DNA from: Acinetobacter sp. LoGeW2-3
GTDB lineage: Bacteria > Pseudomonadota > Gammaproteobacteria > Pseudomonadales > Moraxellaceae
Length of the DNA: 64,000 bases
Assembly: GCF_002688565.1 (NCBI RefSeq)
Contig: NZ_CP024011.1
Location: 992,001 to 1,056,000 of the forward strand
Direction of reading: 5' to 3'
Shown: positions 1 through 7,979 of the stretch, piece after piece
Position numbering within the stretch: the first letter of the stretch is position 1
Layout of the letters: each line of letters opens with the position of its first letter
The notes under the pieces: model-generated
What the model saw: the letters and a program-made list of their open reading frames with translations, nothing else
The model's database searches: none
Told to the model about the DNA's origin: nothing
Program-made: the position numbers and the translations under genes

Positions 1-983
1 TTCTGATAGCGACGTAATGAGTCCTGTAATCCCAGTGTATTGATCTGAAGTACACGAGCCAGGTAAATGGCATCTTCCATCGCCTGACAACCGCCTTGAC
101 CAATATCCGGCGTTGTACTGTGGGCTGCATCACCAACAATGACGACATTACCTTTGTAGAAATCAGCAAATGGTTCGATGTCATGGATTTCGACACGGTT
201 AGTACGCTGCTCATCAATCGCATCAATCAGCTTTTGAACTTGAGGGCACCAGCCCTTAAAGTATTCTTCTAATAAAACTTTGTACTGGCTACGGTCATTT
301 TCTAGACCTGCTGGTAATGGCACATCAAAGAAAAAATAAAAACGATTATTTGCAACTGGCATCAATGAAGCACGTTTACCCTCGCCGACAAAAGTGGTCC
401 ACTGATCTGCTGGAGCTAAATCCTCCGATACTTCAACCAGACCATTCCAGTTCACATATCCGGCATAACGACGCGGTACAGTTTCACCCAGCACATAAGC
501 TCGAGTCATGGAATGGGTTCCATCAGCACCGACCAGTAAATCAGTTTGGATCTCTGAACCATCAGCAAAGCTGACGGTGACCTGTTGCCCATCATCATTG
601 AGCGCCACCATTTTTTTACCCAGATGAATGTCATTACGACCAAATTCATCCATCAGCATATTCTGTAATTCGGCACGAGAGACCGGATAAGGACGCTGTC
701 CCACTTCTTCAATTAAAGGATAGAGGCTGAACTGGGTCATGACATCGCCAGTCAGACCATCGACATATGCCAGGTTGTCCATCTGTCCGCCCAATTTGGC
801 AACCTGTTCAGTTAAACCTAAGTAATTTAAACATTTCACCCCATTGGGCCAGAGAGAAATCGCAGCACCCACAGGCAAAATCTGTTCGGCCTGTTCATAT
901 ATGCTGACCTGATGTCCAAACTTCTTTAATGCAATGCCTGTGGTTAAGCCCGCCATCCCGGCGCCAATAATGGTGATATTCAT
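1..983 (-). CDS. hpxO: FAD-dependent urate hydroxylase (HpxO-like), 3' end outside the window
   Basis: Flavoprotein monooxygenase of the PheA/TfdB/HpxO class, which oxidises urate to 5-hydroxyisourate with NAD(P)H and O2. Seen: an N-terminal FAD-binding GxGxxG (GAGMAG, residues 7-12), a GDAAHS flavin motif near residue 285, and no signal peptide. The ATG at 983 has a GGGGGA ribosome site. The first 327 codons are present and the C-terminal part runs off the left edge. The specific role is inferred from the divergently transcribed allantoicase and ureidoglycolate lyase genes next door, which complete ureide breakdown. A salicylate-hydroxylase-type enzyme is the main alternative. Confidence 0.8.
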   Translation of the reverse strand, partial: MNITIIGAGMAGLTTGIALKKFGHQVSIYEQAEQILPVGAAISLWPNGVKCLNYLGLTEQVAKLGGQMDNLAYVDGLTGDVMTQFSLYPLIEEVGQRPYPVSRAELQNMLMDEFGRNDIHLGKKMVALNDDGQQVTVSFADGSEIQTDLLVGADGTHSMTRAYVLGETVPRRYAGYVNWNGLVEVSEDLAPADQWTTFVGEGKRASLMPVANNRFYFFFDVPLPAGLENDRSQYKVLLEEYFKGWCPQVQKLIDAIDEQRTNRVEIHDIEPFADFYKGNVVIVGDAAHSTTPDIGQGGCQAMEDAIYLARVLQINTLGLQDSLRRYQ

Positions 984-1077
984 TGTTCCCCCTGTTTTCA
1001 TAAATGTTGATCCATCTAAAGGAGACAAAGCGAAAAGTATGCCATTTTCCTCATAGCATCAAATACTCAGATCCAAG

Positions 1078-1094
1078 TTGGCACATGCTGTGCA
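1078..1094 (+). promoter_or_regulatory. sigma-54-type -24/-12 promoter for alc-allA
   Basis: The sequence TTGGCAC, five bases, GTGCA gives GG and GC dinucleotides exactly 12 bp apart, close to the RpoN consensus TGGCAC-N5-TTGCA. A start near 1105 would leave a leader of about 95 nt before allantoicase. RpoN control fits a nitrogen-scavenging pathway. The match is read directly; its function is inferred. Confidence 0.55.
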
Positions 1095-1110
1095 TTATTT
1101 TTTAAAGTAC

Positions 1111-1140
1111 TGCCTTGTTTTGGGGAGAAAAAACAGGGCA
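1111..1140 (+). promoter_or_regulatory. Inverted repeat in the alc leader
   Basis: Eleven-base arms (TGCCTTGTTTT and AAAACAGGGCA) flank an 8-nt loop, with one G-U pair if folded as RNA. It lies just after the predicted sigma-54 start point, so it could be an operator or a leader hairpin. A second small hairpin (GGCTA/TAGCC) follows at 1144-1157. Confidence 0.35.
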
Positions 1141-1200
1141 ATTGGCTATCTTTAGCCTGTAAAAAATGACAGTTGAATAAATTTAGAATGGAAGATTAAT

Positions 1201-2208
1201 ATGGCGACCCTGTTTGCACCTGCTTTTGAAATCCCTGCACAATTACAGCAACTTACTAATCTGGCAGATGAACGTATTGGTGCAAAAGTATTGCAATGTT
1301 CAGATGATTTTTTTGCTGAAGCACAGCGTATGCTCCAGTTTACAGCACCCATTTTTGTCGAAGACAAGTTCGATAATCATGGCAAATGGATGGACGGCTG
1401 GGAAACCCGCCGCAAACGTCACGCTGGTTACGACTGGGCAATTGTCAAACTTGGTGTTGCCGGGAAAATCAGTGCACTGGATATTGATACTACTTTTTTT
1501 AGTGGCAACTATCCTGCCTCAGCTTCCGTTGAAGCTTGCTATGCACCAGATGAGAACCTGGATCAAGTTGAATGGCACCAAATTTTACCAAATAGTATAT
1601 TAGGACCAAGTCAGCATCATATTTTTGAAGTCGCTTCAGATACGACTTATACCCATTTACGTTTAAATATATATCCGGATGGTGGCGTAGCCCGCCTGCG
1701 CGTCTATGGTGATGTCCAGATTCAGATAAAAAACAGCAATGAAACACTTGATCTATTAGCACTTGAGAATGGTGGGCGTGTAATTGCCTATAGTGATGCG
1801 CACTTCGGCCATCCACGTAACCTGATTAACCCGGGTCGTGGCGTCAATATGGGCGATGGCTGGGAAACTGCGCGTCGCCGTGCACCAGGTTTTGACTGGT
1901 GCATTCTAGCACTCGGTCAGGCTGGAAAAATTGAAAAAATTGATATTGATACAGCACACTTTAAAGGTAACTACCCTGCTGAAGTGTCGATTCAGGCAGT
2001 GTATGTTGAAGATGCGACCGATCCACAGCTGATTCCACAAAGTATGTTCTGGCCGTTCCTGTTAGAAGCCCAGCCTATGCAGATGGATCATGTGCATAGC
2101 TTTATCAATGAAGTTCTGGCACATGAAAAAATCTCACATATCCGCGTGAACATGATTCCAGATGGTGGCATTAGCCGTATCCGCCTGTGGGGTAAAACCA
2201 CAGACTAA
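1201..2208 (+). CDS. alc: Allantoicase
   Basis: Hydrolyses allantoate to ureidoglycolate and urea in the cytoplasm. The 335-residue protein shows the family's internal duplication: DGWETRR...GNYPA occurs at residues 65-106 and again, as DGWETARR...GNYPA, at 219-260. Each half ends in a PDGG..R.R segment (159-167 and 320-328). These are the two jelly-roll repeats of allantoicases. ATG start at 1201. The downstream gene is ureidoglycolate lyase, the next step. Length and repeat architecture are normal for the family. Confidence 0.93.
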   Translation: MATLFAPAFEIPAQLQQLTNLADERIGAKVLQCSDDFFAEAQRMLQFTAPIFVEDKFDNHGKWMDGWETRRKRHAGYDWAIVKLGVAGKISALDIDTTFFSGNYPASASVEACYAPDENLDQVEWHQILPNSILGPSQHHIFEVASDTTYTHLRLNIYPDGGVARLRVYGDVQIQIKNSNETLDLLALENGGRVIAYSDAHFGHPRNLINPGRGVNMGDGWETARRRAPGFDWCILALGQAGKIEKIDIDTAHFKGNYPAEVSIQAVYVEDATDPQLIPQSMFWPFLLEAQPMQMDHVHSFINEVLAHEKISHIRVNMIPDGGISRIRLWGKTTD

Positions 2209-2214
2209 GTTTAA

Positions 2215-2280
2215 GTCATCTTTCTCCACAAGATGACGATTGTTGGCTCAGTCGTATGACGGTTTAAGTTCTACGACTGA
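2215..2280 (+). other. Two consecutive hairpins between alc and allA
   Basis: Hairpin 1 pairs GTCATCTT (2215-2222) with AAGATGAC (2230-2237). Hairpin 2 pairs TCAGTCGTA (2248-2256) with TACGACTGA (2272-2280). Both stems are perfect and neither is followed by a T-run, so they look more like mRNA processing or stability elements than terminators. Confidence 0.5.
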
Positions 2281-2317
2281 TGCTTCTTTTCAAATGAATT
2301 GACTACTTAAAAATAGA

Positions 2318-2824
2318 ATGAAACAGCACGTTAAAATTCAAAAACTCACCGCAGAAAATTTTGCCACTTTCGGTGAAGTGATTAGCTGTCAGGGCAATGA
2401 CTTTTTTCATATTAATGATGCGCATACCGAGCGTTATCATGCCCTTGTGACCGCTGAAATCATCGGTGATGCCAAAGCTGGTATCAGTATTTTTCGGAAC
2501 ATTAAAAGCACCCAAGTGCCGTTTGAGATCTCGATGCTGGAACGTCATCCGAATGGTTCTCAAGCTTTTATCCCAATGCAAGGTCAAAGATTTCTGATTG
2601 TAGTTGCTCCTGGACTTGATACAGATACACCGGATCTATCCCAGCTATGTGCATTTATCAGTGATGGGACCCAAGGGGTAAATTATCGGGCAGGAACTTG
2701 GCATCATCCACTACTCACCTTGGAAGCACCGAGTGATTTTGCTGTGGTGGATCGGATTGGTGGTGGGCATAATTGTGATGTGTATCAGTTTCCTGAAATC
2801 ATCCTTATTGAGAATATGCTTTAA
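2318..2824 (+). CDS. allA: Ureidoglycolate lyase
   Basis: Converts ureidoglycolate to glyoxylate and urea, the last ureide step. The 168-residue length and the whole-protein pattern fit the AllA cupin family: an early LTAENFATFGEVI segment, a central ERHPNGSQAF..M segment and a late GTWHHPLLTL segment with paired histidines. ATG start at 2318, 109 nt after alc and on the same strand, so probably co-transcribed. A 30-codon reading frame starts in the TAATG overlap at its stop. Confidence 0.92.
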   Translation: MKQHVKIQKLTAENFATFGEVISCQGNDFFHINDAHTERYHALVTAEIIGDAKAGISIFRNIKSTQVPFEISMLERHPNGSQAFIPMQGQRFLIVVAPGLDTDTPDLSQLCAFISDGTQGVNYRAGTWHHPLLTLEAPSDFAVVDRIGGGHNCDVYQFPEIILIENML

Positions 2825-2916
2825 TGCCTGCACAAGACTTAACCTATGAAAAAGAATCAGGTAATATCGAACTCAAAATAACAATGACTAAAGTAACCTA
2901 TGGCAAAATTTCTTAA
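2824..2916 (+). pseudogene. 30-codon ORF coupled to allA (possible gene remnant)
   Basis: An ATG overlaps the allA stop (TAATG) and opens a 30-residue frame beginning MPAQDLTYEKES that ends in TAA at 2914-2916, running 17 nt into the next CDS. The coupled start suggests a real third gene of the allA operon once began here and was cut off, with the PLD-like gene now following. No homology can be claimed from so short a piece, and it may be chance. Confidence 0.25.
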
Positions 2917-3604
2917 TACCAGTGCAACGAATTTCTTTTTGGAAGAACTAATCAAGAGTGCAAAAGAACGCTTAATTCTGATTAGCCCATATTTGCGTTT
3001 GAATGATCGAATTAAAGAATTATTAGAAGATAAAGACCGGTTAAAAATTGATATTCGTATCGTATATGGGAAGAGCGATTTACATCCAGAAGAGATTAAA
3101 TGGCTGCAAAAACTTGATTATGTCCGTCTTAGTTTTTGTAAGAACTTACACGCTAAGTGCTATCTCAATGAATCTGAATGTATTATCTCAAGCTTAAATC
3201 TATATGAATTTAGCCAGGTCAATAATAATGAAATGGGTATTTTAGTCCAAAAATATGAAGACGATAATGTCTTTAAAGAAGCCTATGAAGAAGCTCAACG
3301 GATTATCCGTATTAGTGAGGAAGTACGAATTAGTTTAGATGAGGTCAAAACAGATTCAACTTCCAAAGAGATTGAAGCAGATGAAGAAAATAATAATTTT
3401 TCTAAACTTACCACTTCTAAACTTGCAGCAAAATACAAACTCAAAACAGCAGATTTACTGGATAAATTAACTGAAAAAGGATTTTTAAAATTGAATGAAA
3501 ATGGTAAACACTTTCTGACCGAACAAGGGAAAGAAATTGGGGGTGAGTTTAGACCAAGTCAGTATGGGGGTTATTTCCTCTGGAATGAAAATACTGAGAT
3601 CTAA
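2900..3604 (+). CDS. PLD-like domain protein with C-terminal helix-turn-helix-like region
   Basis: A 234-residue protein with one phospholipase D/nuclease-type HKD motif: H84-x-K86, with glutamate at position 91 where the motif normally has aspartate, then a SSLN segment (97-100) and a NNNEMG segment (108-113). One HKD motif implies a homodimeric active site, as in Nuc/BfiI-type nucleases. Residues about 133-160 are acidic and linker-like. Residues about 167-205 (KLAAKYKLKTADLLDKLTEK) look like a small DNA-binding fold. It is more AT-rich than its neighbours and interrupts two nitrogen-metabolism clusters, so acquisition by transfer is plausible. Function unknown; defence or DNA-repair roles are possible. 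Confidence 0.7.
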   Translation: MAKFLNTSATNFFLEELIKSAKERLILISPYLRLNDRIKELLEDKDRLKIDIRIVYGKSDLHPEEIKWLQKLDYVRLSFCKNLHAKCYLNESECIISSLNLYEFSQVNNNEMGILVQKYEDDNVFKEAYEEAQRIIRISEEVRISLDEVKTDSTSKEIEADEENNNFSKLTTSKLAAKYKLKTADLLDKLTEKGFLKLNENGKHFLTEQGKEIGGEFRPSQYGGYFLWNENTEI

Positions 3605-3615
3605 ATCCCTCCAAA

Positions 3616-3636
3616 CCTCCCTTTTTTAAAGGGAGG
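3616..3636. terminator. Bidirectional hairpin between the PLD-like gene and urtE
   Basis: Perfect 9-bp stem, CCTCCCTTT/AAAGGGAGG, with a TTT loop between converging genes. It belongs to the same C/G-rich hairpin family as those at 22547-22647. Confidence 0.6.
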
Positions 3637-3648
3637 CTTCTTGAAACA

Positions 3649-4347
3649 TCAAATCGCCACCAACTCCCGAATCCCCTTCTCCGGCATTTCACTACCCGCA
3701 CCTTGCGCGACAACCTGCCCACGCGCCATCACGGTATAACTATCCGCTAGCTCTTCAGCAAAGTCATAGAACTGCTCGACCAGTACAATCGCCATCTCAC
3801 CACCATCAGCCAGTTTACGGATGACCCGGCCAATATCTTTAATAATCGATGGCTGGATCCCTTCAGTTGGTTCATCCAGAATCAGGACACTTGGTTCAGA
3901 AGCCAGTGCACGGGCAATCGCCAGCTGCTGTTGCTGACCACCGGATAAATCCCCACCACGGCGATGCTTCATTTCATCCAGCACCGGGAAAATTTCATAG
4001 AGATGCTCCGGCACTTTACGGGTTTTGGCACCTTTAAATTTGGCCATGCCAATCAGGATATTTTCTTCCACGGTTAAGGTCGAAAAGATATCCCGACCTT
4101 GCGGCACATAAGCCAGACCTTCTCGCACGCGCTGCTCTGGACTGAGCTTGGAAATGTCCTTGCCATTCAGCAAAATCTGCCCGGATTTAATCGGCAGAAT
4201 ACCCATCAGGCACTTTAAGAGCGTGGTTTTACCCACGCCATTTCGCCCCAGAACGACCGAGCATTCACCAATAGGTGCATTAAAGGACACATCACGCAGA
4301 ATATGACTGCCACCATAAAACTGATTGACGTCTTTGACTTCTAACAT
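3649..4347 (-). CDS. urtE: Urea ABC transporter ATP-binding subunit UrtE
   Basis: LivF-type ATPase of the urea importer. Walker A GRNGVGKT (34-41), ABC signature LSGGQ (134-138) and Walker B LILDEP (155-160) are all intact, so it should hydrolyse ATP. At 232 residues it has the normal length. It is the last gene of urtABCDE and starts 10 nt after urtD ends. The converging hairpin at 3616 probably ends the transcript. Confidence 0.93.
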   Translation of the reverse strand: MLEVKDVNQFYGGSHILRDVSFNAPIGECSVVLGRNGVGKTTLLKCLMGILPIKSGQILLNGKDISKLSPEQRVREGLAYVPQGRDIFSTLTVEENILIGMAKFKGAKTRKVPEHLYEIFPVLDEMKHRRGGDLSGGQQQQLAIARALASEPSVLILDEPTEGIQPSIIKDIGRVIRKLADGGEMAIVLVEQFYDFAEELADSYTVMARGQVVAQGAGSEMPEKGIRELVAI

Positions 4348-4357
4348 TGCGGTCTCC

Positions 4358-5176
4358 TTAACGCCCTAAATATTTTTCAATGACTTCTTCATTGGCCTGA
4401 ACTTCTGCCAATGTGCCTTCTGCCAAAATCGCCCCTTGTGCCAGTACCGTGACTTTTTCACTAATGGTGTCGATAAAGCTCATGTCGTGCTCTACCACGA
4501 CCAGGGTATGATTCTTTTTCAGTTCCAGACACAGCTCTGCGGTACGCTCAGTCTCAGCATCGGTCATGCCTGCCACCGGTTCATCCAGTAGAATCAGTTT
4601 GGGACGCTGCATCAGCAACATGCCAATTTCCAGCCACTGCTTCTGACCATGCGACAGCAGTCCGGCAGGCTTGTTAATAAATTCCTGTAAACGGATTTGT
4701 TGTAGTGTTTCATCCAATGCATTTTGTGCATCCGGATCCAGCTTGCTAAAGAAACTCTTTTTCACCCGTTTGTCTTTTGGTGCTGCCAGGAGCAGATTTT
4801 CCATCACGGTGAAGTTTTCAAAAACTGTCGGTTTCTGGAATTTACGTCCAATCCCCGCCTCGGCAATTTCTTCAGTGCTCATTTTCGACAGGTCATAGGT
4901 CTGACCGAAGAATGCTGAACCTTTGGTCGGACGGGTTTTACCGGTAATCACATCCATCAGGGTAGTTTTACCGGCACCATTTGGACCAATGATGCAGCGC
5001 AGCTCACCTTCTTTGATGTATAGCGACAGGTCATTTAGGGCACGGAAAGCATCAAACCAGACACTGACTTTTTCCAAGTAGAGTGCAATACCATGGCTAA
5101 AATCCGCACCATGTTCTTTTGGACGGCCATAGCCTTCAGAAGCATGGCCGCCATGAGGTTGTAGAATCTCGCTCAT
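4358..5176 (-). CDS. urtD: Urea ABC transporter ATP-binding subunit UrtD
   Basis: LivG-type ATPase that pairs with UrtE. Walker A GPNGAGKTT (64-72) and Walker B LILLDEP are present. The signature is the UrtD-type LSHGQ variant rather than LSGGQ, normal for this subunit. A 30-residue glycine/histidine-containing N-terminal extension precedes the ABC fold. The ATG at 5176 overlaps the urtC stop by 4 nt, indicating translational coupling. Confidence 0.93.
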   Translation of the reverse strand: MSEILQPHGGHASEGYGRPKEHGADFSHGIALYLEKVSVWFDAFRALNDLSLYIKEGELRCIIGPNGAGKTTLMDVITGKTRPTKGSAFFGQTYDLSKMSTEEIAEAGIGRKFQKPTVFENFTVMENLLLAAPKDKRVKKSFFSKLDPDAQNALDETLQQIRLQEFINKPAGLLSHGQKQWLEIGMLLMQRPKLILLDEPVAGMTDAETERTAELCLELKKNHTLVVVEHDMSFIDTISEKVTVLAQGAILAEGTLAEVQANEEVIEKYLGR

Positions 5177-6246
5177 TCGCTACGCTCCTTTTTAAAACGG
5201 TCAAAGATGCCAATCACGCCTTTTGGCAGGAATAGGGTTACCACGATAAATAGGGCACCTAAAATCAGTAACCAGGCTTCCGGATAGGCCACAGTGAAAT
5301 AGGTCTTCACGGCATTAATCAAACCTGCCCCAAGGATCGGGCCAATCAAGGTGCCACGGCCACCAGCCGCTACCCAGACGGCCATCTCAATCGAATTCAC
5401 TGGGTTCATTTCACTCGGGTTAATAATCCCGGCTTGTGGTACATACAATGCGCCCGCAATCCCGGCAATCACTGCAGAGAGTACCCAAGCGGACAGCTTG
5501 TACCAGAGCGTGCGATAACCGAGATATTGCAGACGGTTTTCGCTGTCACGAATGGCACCGAGTACACGACCATAAGGCTTGTTCATCAGGTGGCGTAAGC
5601 CGATAAAACACAGCAGTAATACCAGTGCAGTAATAAAGCACAAGCTGGCACGCATTGGTGCAGAGGTGATATCCATGCCAAGAATGGTTTTAAAACCGGT
5701 AAAACCGTTATTGCCACCAAAGCCGGTTTCATTACGGAAGAATAGCAGCGCCGCAGCAAAGGTCATCGCCTGGGTAATAATCGAGAAATACACCCCTTTG
5801 ATCTTGGAACGGAAAGCAAAGAAACCGAAGATGAAAGCGACTAGCCCCGGTGCCAGCACCACCAGCAGCATGGCCCACCAGAAATGGTTAGTGCCCACCC
5901 AGAACCAAGGCAGCTCGGTCCAGCTTAAGAAACGCATAAAGTCAGGCAGACCATCGCCTGCTGACTGGCGCATCAGGTACATCCCAAAAGCATAACCACC
6001 GAGAGCGAAGTACAAACCATGCCCCAGACTTAAAATGCCGGCATAGCCCCAGACCAGATCAAGGGCCAAAGCCACCAGAGCCAGACACATAATCTTGCCG
6101 ATCAGGGTCACCCAATAGGCAGATAAATGCAGGGCTGAATCGGCAGGTAGCAGATGCAACCAAGGCAAAATCAGCAGGATTGCAAAGCACACTGCAATTG
6201 CAACAGCGCTATAAGGTTTATCGGAAAGTAATGATGTGATTTTCAT
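5173..6246 (-). CDS. urtC: Urea ABC transporter permease UrtC
   Basis: LivM-type inner-membrane permease of 357 residues with about ten hydrophobic segments. It carries the family segment DLVWGYAGILSLGHGLYFALG and an ANGGRGTL-like AAGGRGTLIGPILGAG near the C-terminus. I chose the ATG at 6246, with GGAG upstream, because it lies 4 nt after the urtB stop; an upstream in-frame start at 6279 would overlap urtB. It forms the channel with UrtB. Confidence 0.92.
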   Translation of the reverse strand: MKITSLLSDKPYSAVAIAVCFAILLILPWLHLLPADSALHLSAYWVTLIGKIMCLALVALALDLVWGYAGILSLGHGLYFALGGYAFGMYLMRQSAGDGLPDFMRFLSWTELPWFWVGTNHFWWAMLLVVLAPGLVAFIFGFFAFRSKIKGVYFSIITQAMTFAAALLFFRNETGFGGNNGFTGFKTILGMDITSAPMRASLCFITALVLLLCFIGLRHLMNKPYGRVLGAIRDSENRLQYLGYRTLWYKLSAWVLSAVIAGIAGALYVPQAGIINPSEMNPVNSIEMAVWVAAGGRGTLIGPILGAGLINAVKTYFTVAYPEAWLLILGALFIVVTLFLPKGVIGIFDRFKKERSE

Positions 6247-6250
6247 AGGC

Positions 6251-7888
6251 TTACTCCACAAATCGTCCCTTGATGGCAAACAAACCTTGTGGACGCTTTT
6301 GAATAAACAAAATCACAAGAACCAGAAGAATAATTTTGGCCAGAACTGCACCCATACCGATTTCCAGTACCGTGCCGCTGACGCCCAAGCCCAGTGCAGC
6401 CAGTACCGCACCCCAAACTTGTCCTACACCACCGACAACAACAACCAGAAAGGCATCAATAATGTAGTTTTGGCCAAGATCTGGGCCGACGTTACCGACT
6501 TGCGCCAATGCACAACCAGCCAGGCCAGCCAAACCAGAACCCAGACCAAAAGCCATCATGTCGATACGGCTGGAACGAATCCCCACAGCGCGTGCCATCT
6601 GACGGTTTTGTGTTACCGCGCGAACAAACAGGCCAAAACGGGTTTTGTTCAGCAAATAAACTAGCAGCAGAAGTACCGCCACAGTAAAGACGATAATCGC
6701 AATCCGGTTATATGGCAGCATCAGGCTTGGGGTCAGGGAAATCCCGCCGGATAGCCAGGAAATATTGGAAACCTCAACGTTTTGCGCACCAAAAATCATC
6801 CGCACCACTTGCATCAGGATCAGGCTTACCCCGAAAGTCGCTAGCAGGGTTTCCAGCTGACGGCCATACAGCGGACGGATCACGGTACGTTCGATCAGCA
6901 TGCCAATTAGTGCACTGACCAGAAAGGCTGCCGGAATTGCCGCAATCAGGTACCAGTCCACATAGCTGCCGAGATAGGATTTAAACAGGCTTTGCACCAC
7001 ATAGGTGGTGTATGCACCAATCATAATCAGCTCACCATGTGCCATATTAATCACGCCGAGCAGACCATAAGTGATGGCGAGACCCAGTGCCGCAAGCAGC
7101 AAAATGCTAGCTGTACTCAATCCTGAGAATACGTGCCCAGTCCATTCACTGGCCTGAATACGGGTCTTGATACTACCCTTGGCATCGAGCAGTGCTGCTT
7201 TTAAATCCGCATGCAGATTCGGCTGTGCCAGTTCGCTATCAATCATGGCCAGCACATCGGGACGGTTGGATTCTTTTAGTACTTGAGCGGCCTGGATTTT
7301 GATCAGTACATCATCCGATGTGTAGTCCAGACGTGCTTTCAGCTGGGCAATACGTGCTTTAACGCTATTATTTTTTTCAGCCAAATAGAGCTGATTGATA
7401 CTTTTTATATCCAGTTCAGATAAGTTATTTTCTAAAATATCAATCGCTTCTAGACGCTGTGACGCTTCTTCAGATTTTAATTTCTTTTGTGCCTGAGCAA
7501 AGGTTAAAGCCTTACTCAAGGTATTTACCAAAGTCACCTGTGACAGATCCGATGGCCAGGTCTCAACCAGTGTCAGATCCGGATAGCTGAGCAGTTTATC
7601 TTCTGCTTCCAGGATATAAGTATTGCCAGCACTGTCGCTATAAAGCTGTTCATTGGCAACATACTCTGCCAGCTGATCTAGCAGTTCGATACTGGCTGGC
7701 CATTGATTCAGCAAGGCACGACGTTTGGCAAAATCCCCACTGACAAACTGCTGAATTGCATCACCAGTGACTGCAGGCTGAACTGCCGCGGAATTTTCTG
7801 TAATTTGAGTATCCGCATAAACGCTATTGAGTAAAAGACACTGACTCATGATCAGCAAAATAGCGGCGAATTTTAGGCGAGTGAACAT
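6251..7888 (-). CDS. urtB: Urea ABC transporter permease UrtB
   Basis: LivH-type permease of 545 residues. A signal peptide (MFTRLKFAAILLIMSQCLLL...YADTQ) precedes a helical, soluble region of roughly 200 residues, followed by the membrane permease domain (GLLGVINMAHGELIMIGAY and GGVGQVWGAVLAALGLG). The long N-terminal region is usual for UrtB and distinguishes it from amino-acid LivH proteins. I chose the ATG at 7888 because GGGGGA precedes it; the upstream in-frame start lacks a ribosome site. A terminator separates it from urtA. Confidence 0.92.
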   Translation of the reverse strand: MFTRLKFAAILLIMSQCLLLNSVYADTQITENSAAVQPAVTGDAIQQFVSGDFAKRRALLNQWPASIELLDQLAEYVANEQLYSDSAGNTYILEAEDKLLSYPDLTLVETWPSDLSQVTLVNTLSKALTFAQAQKKLKSEEASQRLEAIDILENNLSELDIKSINQLYLAEKNNSVKARIAQLKARLDYTSDDVLIKIQAAQVLKESNRPDVLAMIDSELAQPNLHADLKAALLDAKGSIKTRIQASEWTGHVFSGLSTASILLLAALGLAITYGLLGVINMAHGELIMIGAYTTYVVQSLFKSYLGSYVDWYLIAAIPAAFLVSALIGMLIERTVIRPLYGRQLETLLATFGVSLILMQVVRMIFGAQNVEVSNISWLSGGISLTPSLMLPYNRIAIIVFTVAVLLLLVYLLNKTRFGLFVRAVTQNRQMARAVGIRSSRIDMMAFGLGSGLAGLAGCALAQVGNVGPDLGQNYIIDAFLVVVVGGVGQVWGAVLAALGLGVSGTVLEIGMGAVLAKIILLVLVILFIQKRPQGLFAIKGRFVE

Positions 7889-7939
7889 GGCTGTCCCCCC
7901 TATATGTAGAACTTTTACCGTTTGGAAAAGAGAAAAATC

Positions 7940-7967
7940 AAAAAAAGCCCGCTGCCGAAGCAGCAGG
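7940..7967 (-). terminator. Intrinsic terminator inside the urt operon, between urtA and urtB
   Basis: On the minus strand CCTGCTGC pairs with GCAGCGGG around a TTCG tetraloop, followed directly by CTTTTTTT. It lies 13 nt after the urtA stop and before the urtB ribosome site. Partial termination would give excess binding protein over membrane subunits, a common arrangement in ABC importers. Confidence 0.85.
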
Positions 7968-7979
7968 CCAGATATCACC

